Of a DNA stretch of 64,000 bases, positions 1-8,394 are shown piece after piece. The DNA lies in the NCBI RefSeq assembly GCF_002858675.1, contig NZ_PJZF01000002.1:124001-188000 (forward strand), read 5' to 3'. The stretch is from Chimaeribacter californicus (GTDB lineage Bacteria > Pseudomonadota > Gammaproteobacteria > Enterobacterales > Enterobacteriaceae). The stretch's first letter is position 1, and every line of letters starts with the position of its first letter. The notes under the pieces are model-generated. The model was not told the origin of the DNA, did not search any database, and worked only from the letters and a program-made list of their open reading frames with translations. A program made the translations under genes and the position numbers.

Positions 1-1120
1 CGTAGCTCTGGACGTCTTCGCGCAGGATGCGGCCCTTACGGCCGGTGCCTTTCACTTTGCCCAGGTTAACGCCGAACTCACGCGCCAGGCGACGGATCAC
101 CGGCGTGGCGTGGACGTAGGCATCGTTCTCCGCGAATTCGCCTTTGGCTTCCGGCTTGCTTTCGGCTTTCGCCGGGGTCGCTTTCGGCACGTTGGAATCC
201 TGCTCGGCTTTCGCCGGGGCGGCGGTTTCCTGCTGTTTCGCGCTGCTCTGCGCGGCCGGGGCGGCACCTTCCACCTCGAAGATCATGATCAGGGAGCCGG
301 TTTTCACTTTGTCACCGGCCGCGATCTTGATCTCTTTGACGGTACCGGCGAACGGTGCCGGCACTTCCATGGAGGCTTTGTCACCTTCTACGGTGATCAG
401 AGACTGCTCAGCCGCAACCTTGTCGCCGACCTTGACCATCACTTCGGTGACTTCTACTTCATCACCGCCGATGTCCGGCACGCTGACCTCTTTGTTGGCA
501 GAACCGCCCTGCGCTTGCGCAGGCTCGGTTTCACCGGCCGGTTTCGGCGCGCTCTGCGGCTGTTCTGCCGCGCCTGCCACTTCAAACACCATGATCAGGG
601 AGCCGGTGCTGACTTTGTCGCCGGTCGCGATCTTGATCTCTTTCACGGTACCGGCGAACGGGGCCGGCACTTCCATGGAGGCTTTGTCACCTTCCACGGC
701 GATCAGCGACTGGTCAGCCTCGACCTTGTCACCGACTTTCACCATCACCTCGGTCACTTCCACTTCATCGGAACCGATGTCAGGGACGTTGACTTCTTTG
801 CTGGCGCCTGCGGCGGCGGCGGCCGGTTTCTCTTCCGCTTTCGCGTCAGAGGCCGGGGCAGCCGGGGCTTTCTCTTCAGAGGCCGCACCGGCCTCTTCGA
901 AGGTCATGATCAGTTTGCCGGTTTCGACTTTGTCGCCCACGGAGACTTTGATCTCTTTCACCACACCCGCCTGCGGGGAGGGCACTTCCATTGAGGCTTT
1001 GTCACCCTCAACGGCGATCAGCGATTGTTCAACTTCAACCTTATCGCCAACCTTCACCATCACTTCGGTGACTTCAACTTCATCTGCACCGATGTCCGGT
1101 ACGTTGATTTCGATAGCCAT
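1..1120 (-). CDS. aceF: Pyruvate dehydrogenase E2, dihydrolipoyl acetyltransferase (3' end cut by window)
   Basis: The E2 core enzyme of the pyruvate dehydrogenase complex transfers acetyl groups from lipoyl-lysine to CoA in the cytoplasm. The 373 visible residues hold three tandem lipoyl domains, each with the lipoylation motif [10 protein letters not shown], separated by flexible Ala/Pro/Lys/Glu-rich linkers. They are followed by the start of the peripheral subunit-binding domain ([15 protein letters not shown]). The C-terminal acetyltransferase domain lies beyond base 1. The start codon at 1118-1120 is 15 nt after aceE, so the two are co-transcribed. Three lipoyl domains is the E. coli-type arrangement. 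The repeats are also very similar at DNA level, spaced about 306 and 315 bp. Identification is secure; only the left end is missing. Confidence 0.98.
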   Translation of the reverse strand, partial: MAIEINVPDIGADEVEVTEVMVKVGDKVEVEQSLIAVEGDKASMEVPSPQAGVVKEIKVSVGDKVETGKLIMTFEEAGAASEEKAPAAPASDAKAEEKPAAAAAGASKEVNVPDIGSDEVEVTEVMVKVGDKVEADQSLIAVEGDKASMEVPAPFAGTVKEIKIATGDKVSTGSLIMVFEVAGAAEQPQSAPKPAGETEPAQAQGGSANKEVSVPDIGGDEVEVTEVMVKVGDKVAAEQSLITVEGDKASMEVPAPFAGTVKEIKIAAGDKVKTGSLIMIFEVEGAAPAAQSSAKQQETAAPAKAEQDSNVPKATPAKAESKPEAKGEFAENDAYVHATPVIRRLAREFGVNLGKVKGTGRKGRILREDVQSY

Positions 1121-1135
1121 CTTTTCTCTACCCTC

Positions 1136-3799
1136 TTATGCCAGACGCGGGTTAACTTTGTCAGCATCGATGCCGAATTTGGTAATCGCTTCTGCCACTA
1201 CCTTGGTGTCGATATCGCCACGTTTTGCCAGTTCACCCAGTGCAGCCACCACCACGTAGGAGGCGTCCACTTCGAAGTGGTGACGCAGGTTTTCACGGCT
1301 GTCGGAACGGCCGAAACCGTCGGTACCCAGAACGCGGAACTCGCTGGCCGGGATGAAGCTGCGCACCTGCTCGGCAAACAGTTTCATGTAGTCGGTCGAG
1401 GCCACGGCCGGCGCATCGCTCATCACCTGGGCGATGTACGGCACACGCGGCTCTTCAGACGGGTGCAGCATGTTCCAGCGCTCGCAGTCCTGGCCGTCAC
1501 GCGCCAGTTCGGTGAAGGAGGTCACGCTGTAGACGTCAGAGCCCACGCCGTACTCTTTCGACAGGATCTCTGCCGCTTCACGCACATGGCGCAGGATGGC
1601 ACCGGAGCCGAGCAGCTGCACTTTGCCTTTGCTGCCTTCCAGGGTGTCGAGTTTGTAGATACCCTTGCGGATACCCTCTTCGGCACCTTCCGGCATGGCC
1701 GGCATGTGGTAGTTCTCGTTCAGCGTGGTGATGTAGTAGTAAACGTTCTCTTGCGCTTCACCGTACATACGCTCCAGGCCGTCATGCATGATCACCGCCA
1801 CTTCATAGGCGTAGGCCGGGTCGTAGGAGATACAGTTCGGGATGGTCAGCGACTGGATGTGGCTGTGGCCATCTTCGTGCTGCAGGCCTTCGCCGTTCAG
1901 CGTGGTGCGCCCGGAGGTGCCGCCGACCAGGAAGCCGCGCGCCTGTTGGTCGCCCGCCAGCCAGCAGAGGTCACCGATGCGCTGGAAGCCGAACATTGAG
2001 TAGTAGATGTAGAACGGGATCATCGGCAGGTCGTTGGTGCTGTACGACGTCGCCGCAGCCAGCCAGGAGGAGGCAGCGCCCAGTTCGTTGATCCCCTCCT
2101 GCAGGATCTGGCCTTTCTCGTCTTCACGGTAGTAGGCCACCTGCTCGCGGTCCTGCGGGGTGTATTGCTGGCCGTTCGGGCTGTAAATCCCGATCTGGCG
2201 GAACAGCCCTTCCATCCCGAAGGTACGCGCTTCGTCAGCGATGATCGGCACCAGACGATCCTTGATGGAATCGTTTTTCAGCATCACGTTCAGCGCACGC
2301 ACGAAGGCGATGGTGGTGGAGATCTCTTTCTTCTGCTCTTCCAGCAGGGCGGAGAAATCTTCCAGCGCCGGCAGTTGCAGCGACTGGGTAAACTTCGGCA
2401 GACGGGTCGGCACATACCCTTTCAGGGCCTGACGGCGCTCATGCAGGTATTTGTGCTCTTCCGAACCCTCTTCGAATTTGATGAACGGCAGGCTTTCGAT
2501 GTTTTCGTCCGTGATGGTCACATTGAAGCGATCGCGGAAGTAACGCACGCCTTCCATGTTCATCTTCTTCACCTGGTGGGCAATGTTCATGCCTTCCGCG
2601 GTGACGCCCATGCCGTAACCTTTAATGGTATGGGCCAGGATAACCACCGGCTTGCCTTTGGTCTCCTGCGCTTTTTTCAGCGCGGCGAAGACTTTCTTCG
2701 GATCGTGGCCGCCACGGTTCAGCGCCCAGATCTCGTCGTCGCTCAGGTCTTTCACCAGCGCGGCGGTTTCCGGGTATTTGCCGAAGAAGTGCTCACGCAC
2801 GTAGGCACCGTTTTTGGACTTGAAGGTCTGGTAGTCGCCGTCCACGGTTTCGTTCATCAGCTGGATCAGCTTGCCGCTGGTGTCTTTACGCAGCAGCTCG
2901 TCCCAACGGGAACCCCAGATGACTTTGATCACTTCCCAGCCGGCGCCGCCGAAGATGCCTTCCAGCTCGTTGATGATCTTGCCGTTACCGGTCACCGGGC
3001 CGTCGAGGCGCTGCAGGTTACAGTTGATCACGAACACCAGGTTGTCCAGTTTCTCACGGGTGGCGATGGTGATCGCGCCCTTGGATTCCGGCTCATCCAT
3101 TTCGCCGTCACCCAGGAAGGCGTAAACGGTCTGCTCGGAGGTGTCTTTCAGGCCGCGGTGCTCCAGGTATTTCAGGAACTTCGCCTGGTAGATGGCGCTG
3201 ATCGGGCCAAGGCCCATCGACACGGTCGGGAACTGCCAGAATTCCGGCATCAGTTTCGGGTGCGGGTAAGAAGAGAGCCCTTTGCCGTGTACTTCCTGGC
3301 GGAAGTTGTTCATCTGCTCTTCAGTCAGGCGGCCTTCCAGGAAGGCACGTGCGTAAACGCCCGGGGAGATGTGGCCCTGGAAGTAGACCAGGTCGCCGCC
3401 ATCTTTCTCATTGCGCGCACGGAAGAAGTGGTTGAAGCAGACTTCGTAGAAGGTCGCGGAAGACTGGAAGGACGCCATGTGGCCACCCAGTTCCAGGTCT
3501 TTTTTCGACGCGCGCAATACGGTCATCACGGCGTTCCAGCGGATGGCGGAACGGATGCGGCGCTCCAGCTCCAGATTACCGGGATACTCCGGCTGGTCTT
3601 CCACGTTGATGGTGTTGACGTAATTGCGTGCGGCGGCACCGGCAGCGACCTGAACGCCACCTTTACGTGCCTCTCCCAAAACCTGATCAATCAGGAACTG
3701 AGCACGCTCAACACCCTCTTCACGGATGACCGATTCGATCGCCTGTACCCAGTCGCGGGTTTCGATCGGATCCACGTCATTATTTACACGTTCTGACAT
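1136..3799 (-). CDS. aceE: Pyruvate dehydrogenase E1 component, homodimeric type
   Basis: This thiamine-diphosphate enzyme decarboxylates pyruvate and acetylates the lipoyl group of AceF. At 887 residues it matches the usual length of the enterobacterial homodimeric E1. The ThDP/Mg motif begins at GDG (residues 230-232) and continues EMDEPES. The conserved His-containing segments GGHMASF (about 106) and QGHISPG (about 142) are present. It lies between pdhR (122 nt upstream, with a long hairpin in the gap) and aceF (15 nt downstream), the standard pdhR-aceE-aceF operon. Regulation is expected mainly from the PdhR-controlled promoter upstream of pdhR. A 543-codon open frame on the opposite strand is a codon-bias shadow. 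Confidence 0.99.
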   Translation of the reverse strand: MSERVNNDVDPIETRDWVQAIESVIREEGVERAQFLIDQVLGEARKGGVQVAAGAAARNYVNTINVEDQPEYPGNLELERRIRSAIRWNAVMTVLRASKKDLELGGHMASFQSSATFYEVCFNHFFRARNEKDGGDLVYFQGHISPGVYARAFLEGRLTEEQMNNFRQEVHGKGLSSYPHPKLMPEFWQFPTVSMGLGPISAIYQAKFLKYLEHRGLKDTSEQTVYAFLGDGEMDEPESKGAITIATREKLDNLVFVINCNLQRLDGPVTGNGKIINELEGIFGGAGWEVIKVIWGSRWDELLRKDTSGKLIQLMNETVDGDYQTFKSKNGAYVREHFFGKYPETAALVKDLSDDEIWALNRGGHDPKKVFAALKKAQETKGKPVVILAHTIKGYGMGVTAEGMNIAHQVKKMNMEGVRYFRDRFNVTITDENIESLPFIKFEEGSEEHKYLHERRQALKGYVPTRLPKFTQSLQLPALEDFSALLEEQKKEISTTIAFVRALNVMLKNDSIKDRLVPIIADEARTFGMEGLFRQIGIYSPNGQQYTPQDREQVAYYREDEKGQILQEGINELGAASSWLAAATSYSTNDLPMIPFYIYYSMFGFQRIGDLCWLAGDQQARGFLVGGTSGRTTLNGEGLQHEDGHSHIQSLTIPNCISYDPAYAYEVAVIMHDGLERMYGEAQENVYYYITTLNENYHMPAMPEGAEEGIRKGIYKLDTLEGSKGKVQLLGSGAILRHVREAAEILSKEYGVGSDVYSVTSFTELARDGQDCERWNMLHPSEEPRVPYIAQVMSDAPAVASTDYMKLFAEQVRSFIPASEFRVLGTDGFGRSDSRENLRHHFEVDASYVVVAALGELAKRGDIDTKVVAEAITKFGIDADKVNPRLA

Positions 3800-3840
3800 G
3801 GTGGGATTCCTTATCTTCTCTATACGTTGGTGTAATGGAG

Positions 3841-3881
3841 CCTGTCTTCCTGTGCTCTGAGGCAGAACACACGAAGACAGG
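3841..3881 (-). other. Long imperfect hairpin in the pdhR-aceE gap
   Basis: CCTGTCTTC (3841-3849) is the perfect inverted repeat of GAAGACAGG (3873-3881). The inner arms TGTG/CACA and TCTG/CAGA extend the stem almost to a 3-nt loop. No U-run follows in the direction of transcription, so it is not a canonical terminator. It could stabilise the downstream aceEF message or mark a processing site; this is inference. Confidence 0.6.
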
Positions 3882-3920
3882 CCCGTTATGGGTTGCCGCT
3901 ATCAGTGCTTAACTAAGCGC

Positions 3921-4685
3921 TTAATCCCTGCGTTGCTGGAGACGGCGCAGCGAGCGCTCTCGCCGGCTGTGTTCTCTGCTGAGATCCAGCAAAATTTCCT
4001 CAATAAACGCCAGGTGCCGGTGCGATGCCTCACGCGCCTTTTCCGGCTCGCGGGCCACTATCGCCTCAAAAATGCCGGCACGGTGGCTGCTCACTTTCGC
4101 CAGCATCTCGCGGCGTGAGTAGAGCAATTCAAAGTTCTGTCGGACGTTCTTTTCCAGCATCGGGCCCATGCAGCGTAGCAGGTGCAACAGCACCACGTTA
4201 TGCGCCGCCTCGGTAACTGCCACCTGGTACTGCATTACCGCGTCTGCCTCGGCATCCAGATCGCCGCTGTCCTGCGCCTGCTGGATAACCAGATGGCAAT
4301 CGCGGATGCGCAGCAAATCTTCCTCCGTCCCGCGCAGGGCCGCGTAGTATGCGGCGATACCCTCCAGCGCGTGGCGGGTTTCCAGCAGGTCGAATTGTGA
4401 TTCGGGGTGGTCGGCCAGCAGTTCAGCAAGCGGGTCGCTGAAGCTTTGCCACAGGTTTTTTTGGACGAAGGTGCCGCCGCCCTGACGCCGCAGGAGCAGC
4501 CCCTTGGCCTCCAGACGCTGGATGGCCTCTCTGAGAGAAGGACGCGACACATCAAACTGTTTCGCCAGCTCACGCTCCGGGGGTAATTTCTCGCCGGGAC
4601 GCAGTGTCCCTTCCAGAATCAAATACTCCAGTTGCTGCTCAATCACATCCGATAATTTGGGCTGGCGGATCTTGCTGTAGGCCAT
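3921..4685 (-). CDS. pdhR: GntR-family transcriptional repressor PdhR
   Basis: PdhR is a pyruvate-responsive repressor of the pdh operon and of respiratory genes. The start is set at the ATG at 4683-4685, which gives 254 residues (E. coli length) beginning [11 protein letters not shown] longer frame upstream would run into the operator and is unlikely. The N-terminal winged helix ([20 protein letters not shown], about residues 34-53) is followed by an FadR-type C-terminal ligand domain. A perfect PdhR-type palindrome lies 30 bp upstream across the promoter, so autoregulation is strongly indicated. It is divergent from aroP and heads the pdhR-aceE-aceF operon. Confidence 0.98.
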   Translation of the reverse strand: MAYSKIRQPKLSDVIEQQLEYLILEGTLRPGEKLPPERELAKQFDVSRPSLREAIQRLEAKGLLLRRQGGGTFVQKNLWQSFSDPLAELLADHPESQFDLLETRHALEGIAAYYAALRGTEEDLLRIRDCHLVIQQAQDSGDLDAEADAVMQYQVAVTEAAHNVVLLHLLRCMGPMLEKNVRQNFELLYSRREMLAKVSSHRAGIFEAIVAREPEKAREASHRHLAFIEEILLDLSREHSRRERSLRRLQQRRD

Positions 4686-4714
4686 GTTATTCTTCTCACC
4701 GGAAAGCGCGTAGT

Positions 4715-4733
4715 AAATTGGTAATACCAATTT
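4715..4733. promoter_or_regulatory. PdhR operator
   Basis: AAATTGGTAATACCAATTT is a perfect 9+1+9 palindrome. It contains the known PdhR core ATTGGT-N3-ACCAAT and overlaps the -10 region of the pdh promoter. Confidence 0.93.
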
Positions 4734-4758
4734 ATAAAACGTGCCCGTAAACTAACAA
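4731..4758 (-). promoter_or_regulatory. Promoter of pdhR-aceEF
   Basis: On the minus strand, TTGTTA (4753-4758) and TATAAA (4731-4736) are separated by 16 bp. The PdhR palindrome overlaps the -10 element, which fits simple steric repression. Confidence 0.7.
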
Positions 4759-4871
4759 AGTATTCACCTTCTGTCCATATCGCACGAATGAAAAGCGCCT
4801 GGCTCGCACATTTTAACAAAGTTTTTACCTACCTAAATCAAAAGCCCCGCCCACGCTTGGTATGACCATTT

Positions 4872-4885
4872 TTGATGCAGATCAA
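4872..4885. promoter_or_regulatory. FNR box
   Basis: TTGAT-GCAG-ATCAA is an exact match to the FNR consensus TTGAT-N4-ATCAA. It lies about 115-130 bp upstream of the pdh -35 element. Anaerobic repression of the pdh operon by FNR is known in E. coli; the role at this distance is inferred. Confidence 0.75.
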
Positions 4886-5239
4886 GTTTTAACTTTTATG
4901 AAACAAATAAGCGTGACTGCTGAAACGTGGCAACCTGCATAACCCTGCCTGAACATCCTGAATTTGCGCATAACCATGCAATGGTCATGTTGCCGGCATA
5001 ACACAGCATGGCCGTCGCCCGAAAAAAAACGGTCTTACCATTAATACTCTTTAACCGAATTATTCATGCCGGTGATGACCATTCGATGACCATGCCGGCA
5101 CAGCCTCTGGATTTCTCCACGCCTGCACTAACCGGACGCTAATTAAACAGTTACATTCAGAAACCAAGTGCAAATTTTTCCGCTTACCACTATTCTGGCC
5201 GCAACGGTAGCGCACGGCGTTTCTTCCTTTCCCGCGCAT

Positions 5240-5280
5240 CGTAAACCCATTAATACAACAACTGTAATTATCGCCTTACA
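5240..5280. promoter_or_regulatory. Paired TyrR boxes upstream of aroP
   Basis: The consensus is TGTAAA-N6-TTTACA. A strong box TGTAAT-TATCGC-CTTACA lies at 5263-5280 (one mismatch per half). A weaker one, CGTAAA-CCCATT-AATACA, lies at 5240-5257, 23 bp away. A strong/weak pair two helical turns apart is the known arrangement at TyrR-controlled aroP and tyrP. Confidence 0.75.
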
Positions 5281-5335
5281 AGCGGCGTAAGCTGCCTCTG
5301 GTAAGGCGTTTGCTCCAAGTGACAGAGGACAGTAA

Positions 5336-6688
5336 ATGGATGAAAAACAGCATGGCGACGAGCTGAAGCGTGGGCTGAAAAATCGCCACATTCAGCTTAT
5401 TGCTCTGGGTGGTGCTATTGGTACCGGGCTTTTCCTCGGCATCGCACAGACAATTAAAATGGCAGGCCCCTCCGTGCTGCTGGGGTACGCGGTCGCGGGG
5501 TTTATCGCCTTCCTGATCATGCGCCAATTGGGTGAGATGGTGGTTGAAGAGCCGGTCGCCGGTTCCTTCAGCCATTTCGCCTATAAATACTGGGGCAACT
5601 TTGCGGGTTTCGCTTCCGGCTGGAACTATTGGGTACTTTACGTGCTGGTCGCCATGGCGGAACTCACCGCTGTCGGCATCTATATCCAGTACTGGTGGCC
5701 GGAGATCCCGACCTGGGTCACTGCCGCCGTGTTCTTTGTGCTGATCAACGCCATCAACCTGACCAACGTCAAAGTCTATGGCGAGATGGAGTTCTGGTTC
5801 GCCATTATTAAAGTGGTGGCGATTGTCGGCATGATCGTGTTCGGCGGCTGGCTGCTGCTGAGTGGGAGTGGCGGCCCGGAAGCGACCGTGACCAACCTCT
5901 GGGCGCAGGGCGGCTTCTTCCCGAACGGCATCGGCGGGCTGATCATGGCAATGGCGGTGATTATGTTCTCCTTCGGCGGGCTGGAGCTTATCGGCATCAC
6001 GGCGGCAGAAGCGGATAACCCGGATGTCACCATCCCGAAAGCCACTAACCAGGTGATCTACCGTATCCTGATCTTCTATATCGGCTCGCTGGCGATCCTG
6101 CTGTCACTCTACCCGTGGGGCAAAGTGGTGGAAGGCGGCAGCCCGTTCGTGCTGATTTTCCACGCGCTGAACAGCAATGTGGTGGCGACGGTGCTGAACA
6201 TCGTGGTGCTGACGGCGGCGCTGTCGGTGTATAACAGCTGCGTCTACTCCAACAGCCGTATGTTGTACGGCCTGGCGAAACAGGGCAACGCCCCGAAAGC
6301 GCTGATGAAAATCGATCGCCGTGGCGTACCGGTGGCGGCGATTGGTATCTCCGCGCTGGCGACCGCGCTCTGCGTCGTGATCAACTACCTGATGCCGGGC
6401 AAAGCGTTTGAGCTGCTGATGGCGCTGGTGGTTTCCGCGCTGGTGATTAACTGGGCGATGATCAGCCTCGCGCACCTGAAGTTCCGCAAGGTCAAACGCC
6501 TGCAAGGCATTGAGCCGAAGTTCAAGGCGTTCTGGTACCCGTTCAGCAACTACCTCTGCCTGGCCTTTATGGCCGCGATTCTGGTGATCATGTACCTGAC
6601 GCCGGGCATCCGTATTTCGGTGCTGCTGATCCCGGTCTGGCTGATTGTCCTGGCCATCGGCTTCAGGTTCACCCGCAAACGCGGCTAA
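5336..6688 (+). CDS. aroP: Aromatic amino acid:H+ symporter AroP
   Basis: This inner-membrane APC-family permease imports Phe, Tyr and Trp. The 450 residues comprise about 12 hydrophobic helices. The N-terminal APC signature GGAIGTGLFLG lies at about residues 24-34 and EAD in the conserved helix 6 segment at about residue 220. AroP and PheP are close relatives; position next to pdhR, as in E. coli, and the TyrR boxes upstream favour AroP. The start is an ATG at 5336 preceded by AGAGGA. The stop is followed at once by a short tandem repeat and then an intrinsic terminator, so it appears monocistronic. Confidence 0.95.
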   Translation: MDEKQHGDELKRGLKNRHIQLIALGGAIGTGLFLGIAQTIKMAGPSVLLGYAVAGFIAFLIMRQLGEMVVEEPVAGSFSHFAYKYWGNFAGFASGWNYWVLYVLVAMAELTAVGIYIQYWWPEIPTWVTAAVFFVLINAINLTNVKVYGEMEFWFAIIKVVAIVGMIVFGGWLLLSGSGGPEATVTNLWAQGGFFPNGIGGLIMAMAVIMFSFGGLELIGITAAEADNPDVTIPKATNQVIYRILIFYIGSLAILLSLYPWGKVVEGGSPFVLIFHALNSNVVATVLNIVVLTAALSVYNSCVYSNSRMLYGLAKQGNAPKALMKIDRRGVPVAAIGISALATALCVVINYLMPGKAFELLMALVVSALVINWAMISLAHLKFRKVKRLQGIEPKFKAFWYPFSNYLCLAFMAAILVIMYLTPGIRISVLLIPVWLIVLAIGFRFTRKRG

Positions 6689-6689
6689 T

Positions 6690-6725
6690 GCGGTTAGCGC
6701 GGTTAGCGCGGTTAGCGCGGTTAGC
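6690..6725 (+). repeat. Four tandem copies of a 9-bp unit after aroP
   Basis: GCGGTTAGC is repeated four times without mismatch, starting one base after the aroP stop codon, and followed by a partial GC. The array lies between the stop and the terminator. Confidence 0.95.
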
Positions 6726-6740
6726 GCAATATTGTGTGAT

Positions 6741-6766
6741 AGCCCGGCTCAGGCCGGGCTTTTTTA
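6741..6766 (+). terminator. Intrinsic terminator of aroP
   Basis: AGCCCGGC-TCAG-GCCGGGCT is a perfect 8-bp stem with a 4-nt loop, followed directly by a T-run. Confidence 0.93.
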
Positions 6767-6808
6767 TGCCCGCTTCCCGCTGCCCGCCGTTAACCCTGTT
6801 AATAAATA

Positions 6809-6836
6809 AGCAAGTTTGTTGTTAACTTGCTAACAA
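6809..6836. promoter_or_regulatory. Candidate operator upstream of the symporter/GH43 pair
   Basis: Two overlapping dyads are visible. TTGTTA-N6-TAACAA (6819-6836) is a perfect 18-bp dyad. AGCAAGTT-N7-AACTTGCT (6809-6831) shares part of it. The site lies about 130 bp upstream of the transporter start. The cognate regulator is not encoded nearby; a LacI- or GntR-type protein is possible but not shown. Confidence 0.45.
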
Positions 6837-6963
6837 TCTCACACTTTCACCAGCGTGACTGATTTGTCCATCTCTATAACCATCGGCTTCTGCATAGTGT
6901 GCGGCAGAGGGCGCAATAATCGTCGCCTGACAGCAGTTTTTATCCATCACGGAGAAAAGATCC

Positions 6964-8394
6964 ATGAAAGGTGGGGCGCTTTCGATTAAAGAGAAGATTG
7001 GCTATGGGATGGGCGACGCCGGCTGCAACATGATTGGCGGCGCCATCATGCTCTTTCTCAACTATTTTTATACCGATGTGTTTGGCCTGGCGCCGGCGCT
7101 GGTGGGCGTGTTGCTGCTCTCCGTACGGGTGATTGATGCCGTCACTGACCCGATTATGGGCGCGATTGCTGACCGCACCGAAAGCCGCTGGGGGCGCTTC
7201 CGCCCCTACCTGCTCTGGATTTCAGTGCCCTATGTGCTGTTTAGTGTGCTGATGTTTACCACCCCGGAGTGGAGCTATAACAGCAAGGTGATCTATGCCT
7301 TTGTCACCTATTTCCTGATGTCCCTGACTTATACCGCCATCAATATTCCTTACTGTTCACTGGGCGGCGTGATCACCGCTGACCCGCATGAGCGCGTCTC
7401 CTGTCAGTCCTACCGCTTCTTTATGGTCGGCATTGCTACCCTGATCCTCTCCTCTACCCTGCTGCCGATGGCGGAATGGTTTGGCGGCGATGACCGGGCG
7501 CGCGGCTACCAGATGTCGATGGGCGTGATGGCGGTGATTGCGCTGTTTATGTTCTTGTTCTGCTTTGCCACCGTGCGTGAGCGCATTCAGCCGGCGGTGC
7601 CGAGCCGTGATGCGCTGAAATCTGACCTGAAAGATGTCTGGAAAAATGACCAGTGGGTGCGCATTCTGCTGCTGACGCTGTGTAACGTCTGCCCCGGCTT
7701 TATCCGTATGGCCGCCACCATGTACTACGTCACCTGGGTGATGGGGCAGTCCGCCTCTTTTGCCAGCTTCTTTATCAGCCTGGGCGTGGTCGGCATGATG
7801 ATTGGTGCGGCACTGGCGAAACCGCTGACCGACAAGTTCTGCAAGCTGAAAGTGTTCTTCTGGACCAACATCGTGCTGGCCATCTGTTCCAGCGGCTTCT
7901 ACTTCCTTGACCCGCATCTCACCAACCTGATTCTGGTTGCCTATTTTGTGCTGAACATCCTGCACCAGATCCCTTCCCCGCTGCACTGGTCACTGATGGC
8001 CGACGTGGATGACTACGGCGAATGGAAAACCGGCAAACGTATCACCGGTATCAGCTTCTCCGGTAACCTGTTCTTCCTGAAGGTCGGGCTGGCAATTGCC
8101 GGGGCGATGGTCGGTTTCCTGCTCTCGTTCTATGGTTATGATGCCGGGGCGAAACAGCAGAGCGCCTCTGCCGTGAACGGCATTGTGCTGCTGTTCACCA
8201 TCATCCCGGGTGTAGGCTACCTGATCACCGCCGGGGTGGTACGCCTGCTGAAGGTTGACCGCAGCCTGATGGCACAGATTCAGCTTGATTTGGAAAAACG
8301 CCGCCAGAATTACCGTGAACTGGCGGAGTACCAGGGCAGCAAACACCGTGAGGGTGCCGCCCTGATTGCCGCAGATAAGGAGCCGCAGGCATGA
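6964..8394 (+). CDS. GPH-family glycoside/pentoside:cation symporter
   Basis: This is a 476-residue inner-membrane transporter of the glycoside-pentoside-hexuronide (MelB/XynT/YicJ) family. The N-terminal segment EKIGYGMGDAGCNM, the motif DAVTDPIMGAIADRT (about residues 56-70) and about 12 hydrophobic helices show this. Its stop overlaps the start of the GH43 gene by 4 nt (ATGA), so import and cleavage of the same sugar is the simplest reading. The likely substrate is a xylo- or arabino-oligosaccharide. The pairing resembles E. coli yagG-yagH (xynT-xynB), but the location between aroP and ampE is not that of E. coli K-12. The start ATG at 6964 follows GGAGAAAAGATCC. Confidence 0.9.
   Translation: MKGGALSIKEKIGYGMGDAGCNMIGGAIMLFLNYFYTDVFGLAPALVGVLLLSVRVIDAVTDPIMGAIADRTESRWGRFRPYLLWISVPYVLFSVLMFTTPEWSYNSKVIYAFVTYFLMSLTYTAINIPYCSLGGVITADPHERVSCQSYRFFMVGIATLILSSTLLPMAEWFGGDDRARGYQMSMGVMAVIALFMFLFCFATVRERIQPAVPSRDALKSDLKDVWKNDQWVRILLLTLCNVCPGFIRMAATMYYVTWVMGQSASFASFFISLGVVGMMIGAALAKPLTDKFCKLKVFFWTNIVLAICSSGFYFLDPHLTNLILVAYFVLNILHQIPSPLHWSLMADVDDYGEWKTGKRITGISFSGNLFFLKVGLAIAGAMVGFLLSFYGYDAGAKQQSASAVNGIVLLFTIIPGVGYLITAGVVRLLKVDRSLMAQIQLDLEKRRQNYRELAEYQGSKHREGAALIAADKEPQA

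Larger units (their letters stand above)
4740..5335. other. pdhR-aroP divergent intergenic region
   Basis: This 596-bp region has no convincing gene; a short minus frame at 5143-5391 overlaps aroP and is not credible. It carries the pdh promoter, an FNR box, two TyrR boxes next to aroP, and four copies of ATGACCAT (4862, 4981 reversed, 5075 and 5086). A small dyad ACCAT-GCA-ATGGT lies at 4973-4985. It is more AT-rich than the flanking genes. Confidence 0.7.

Noticed and set aside
2165-3796. 543-codon open frame on the plus strand opposite aceE
   Set aside because: It lies wholly antisense to a certain gene, has His/Gln/Arg-rich low-complexity composition and matches no family. It results from codon bias in GC-rich DNA.
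5143-5391. 82-codon minus-strand frame over the aroP promoter and start
   Set aside because: It overlaps the TyrR boxes and the aroP N-terminus and shows no family resemblance.
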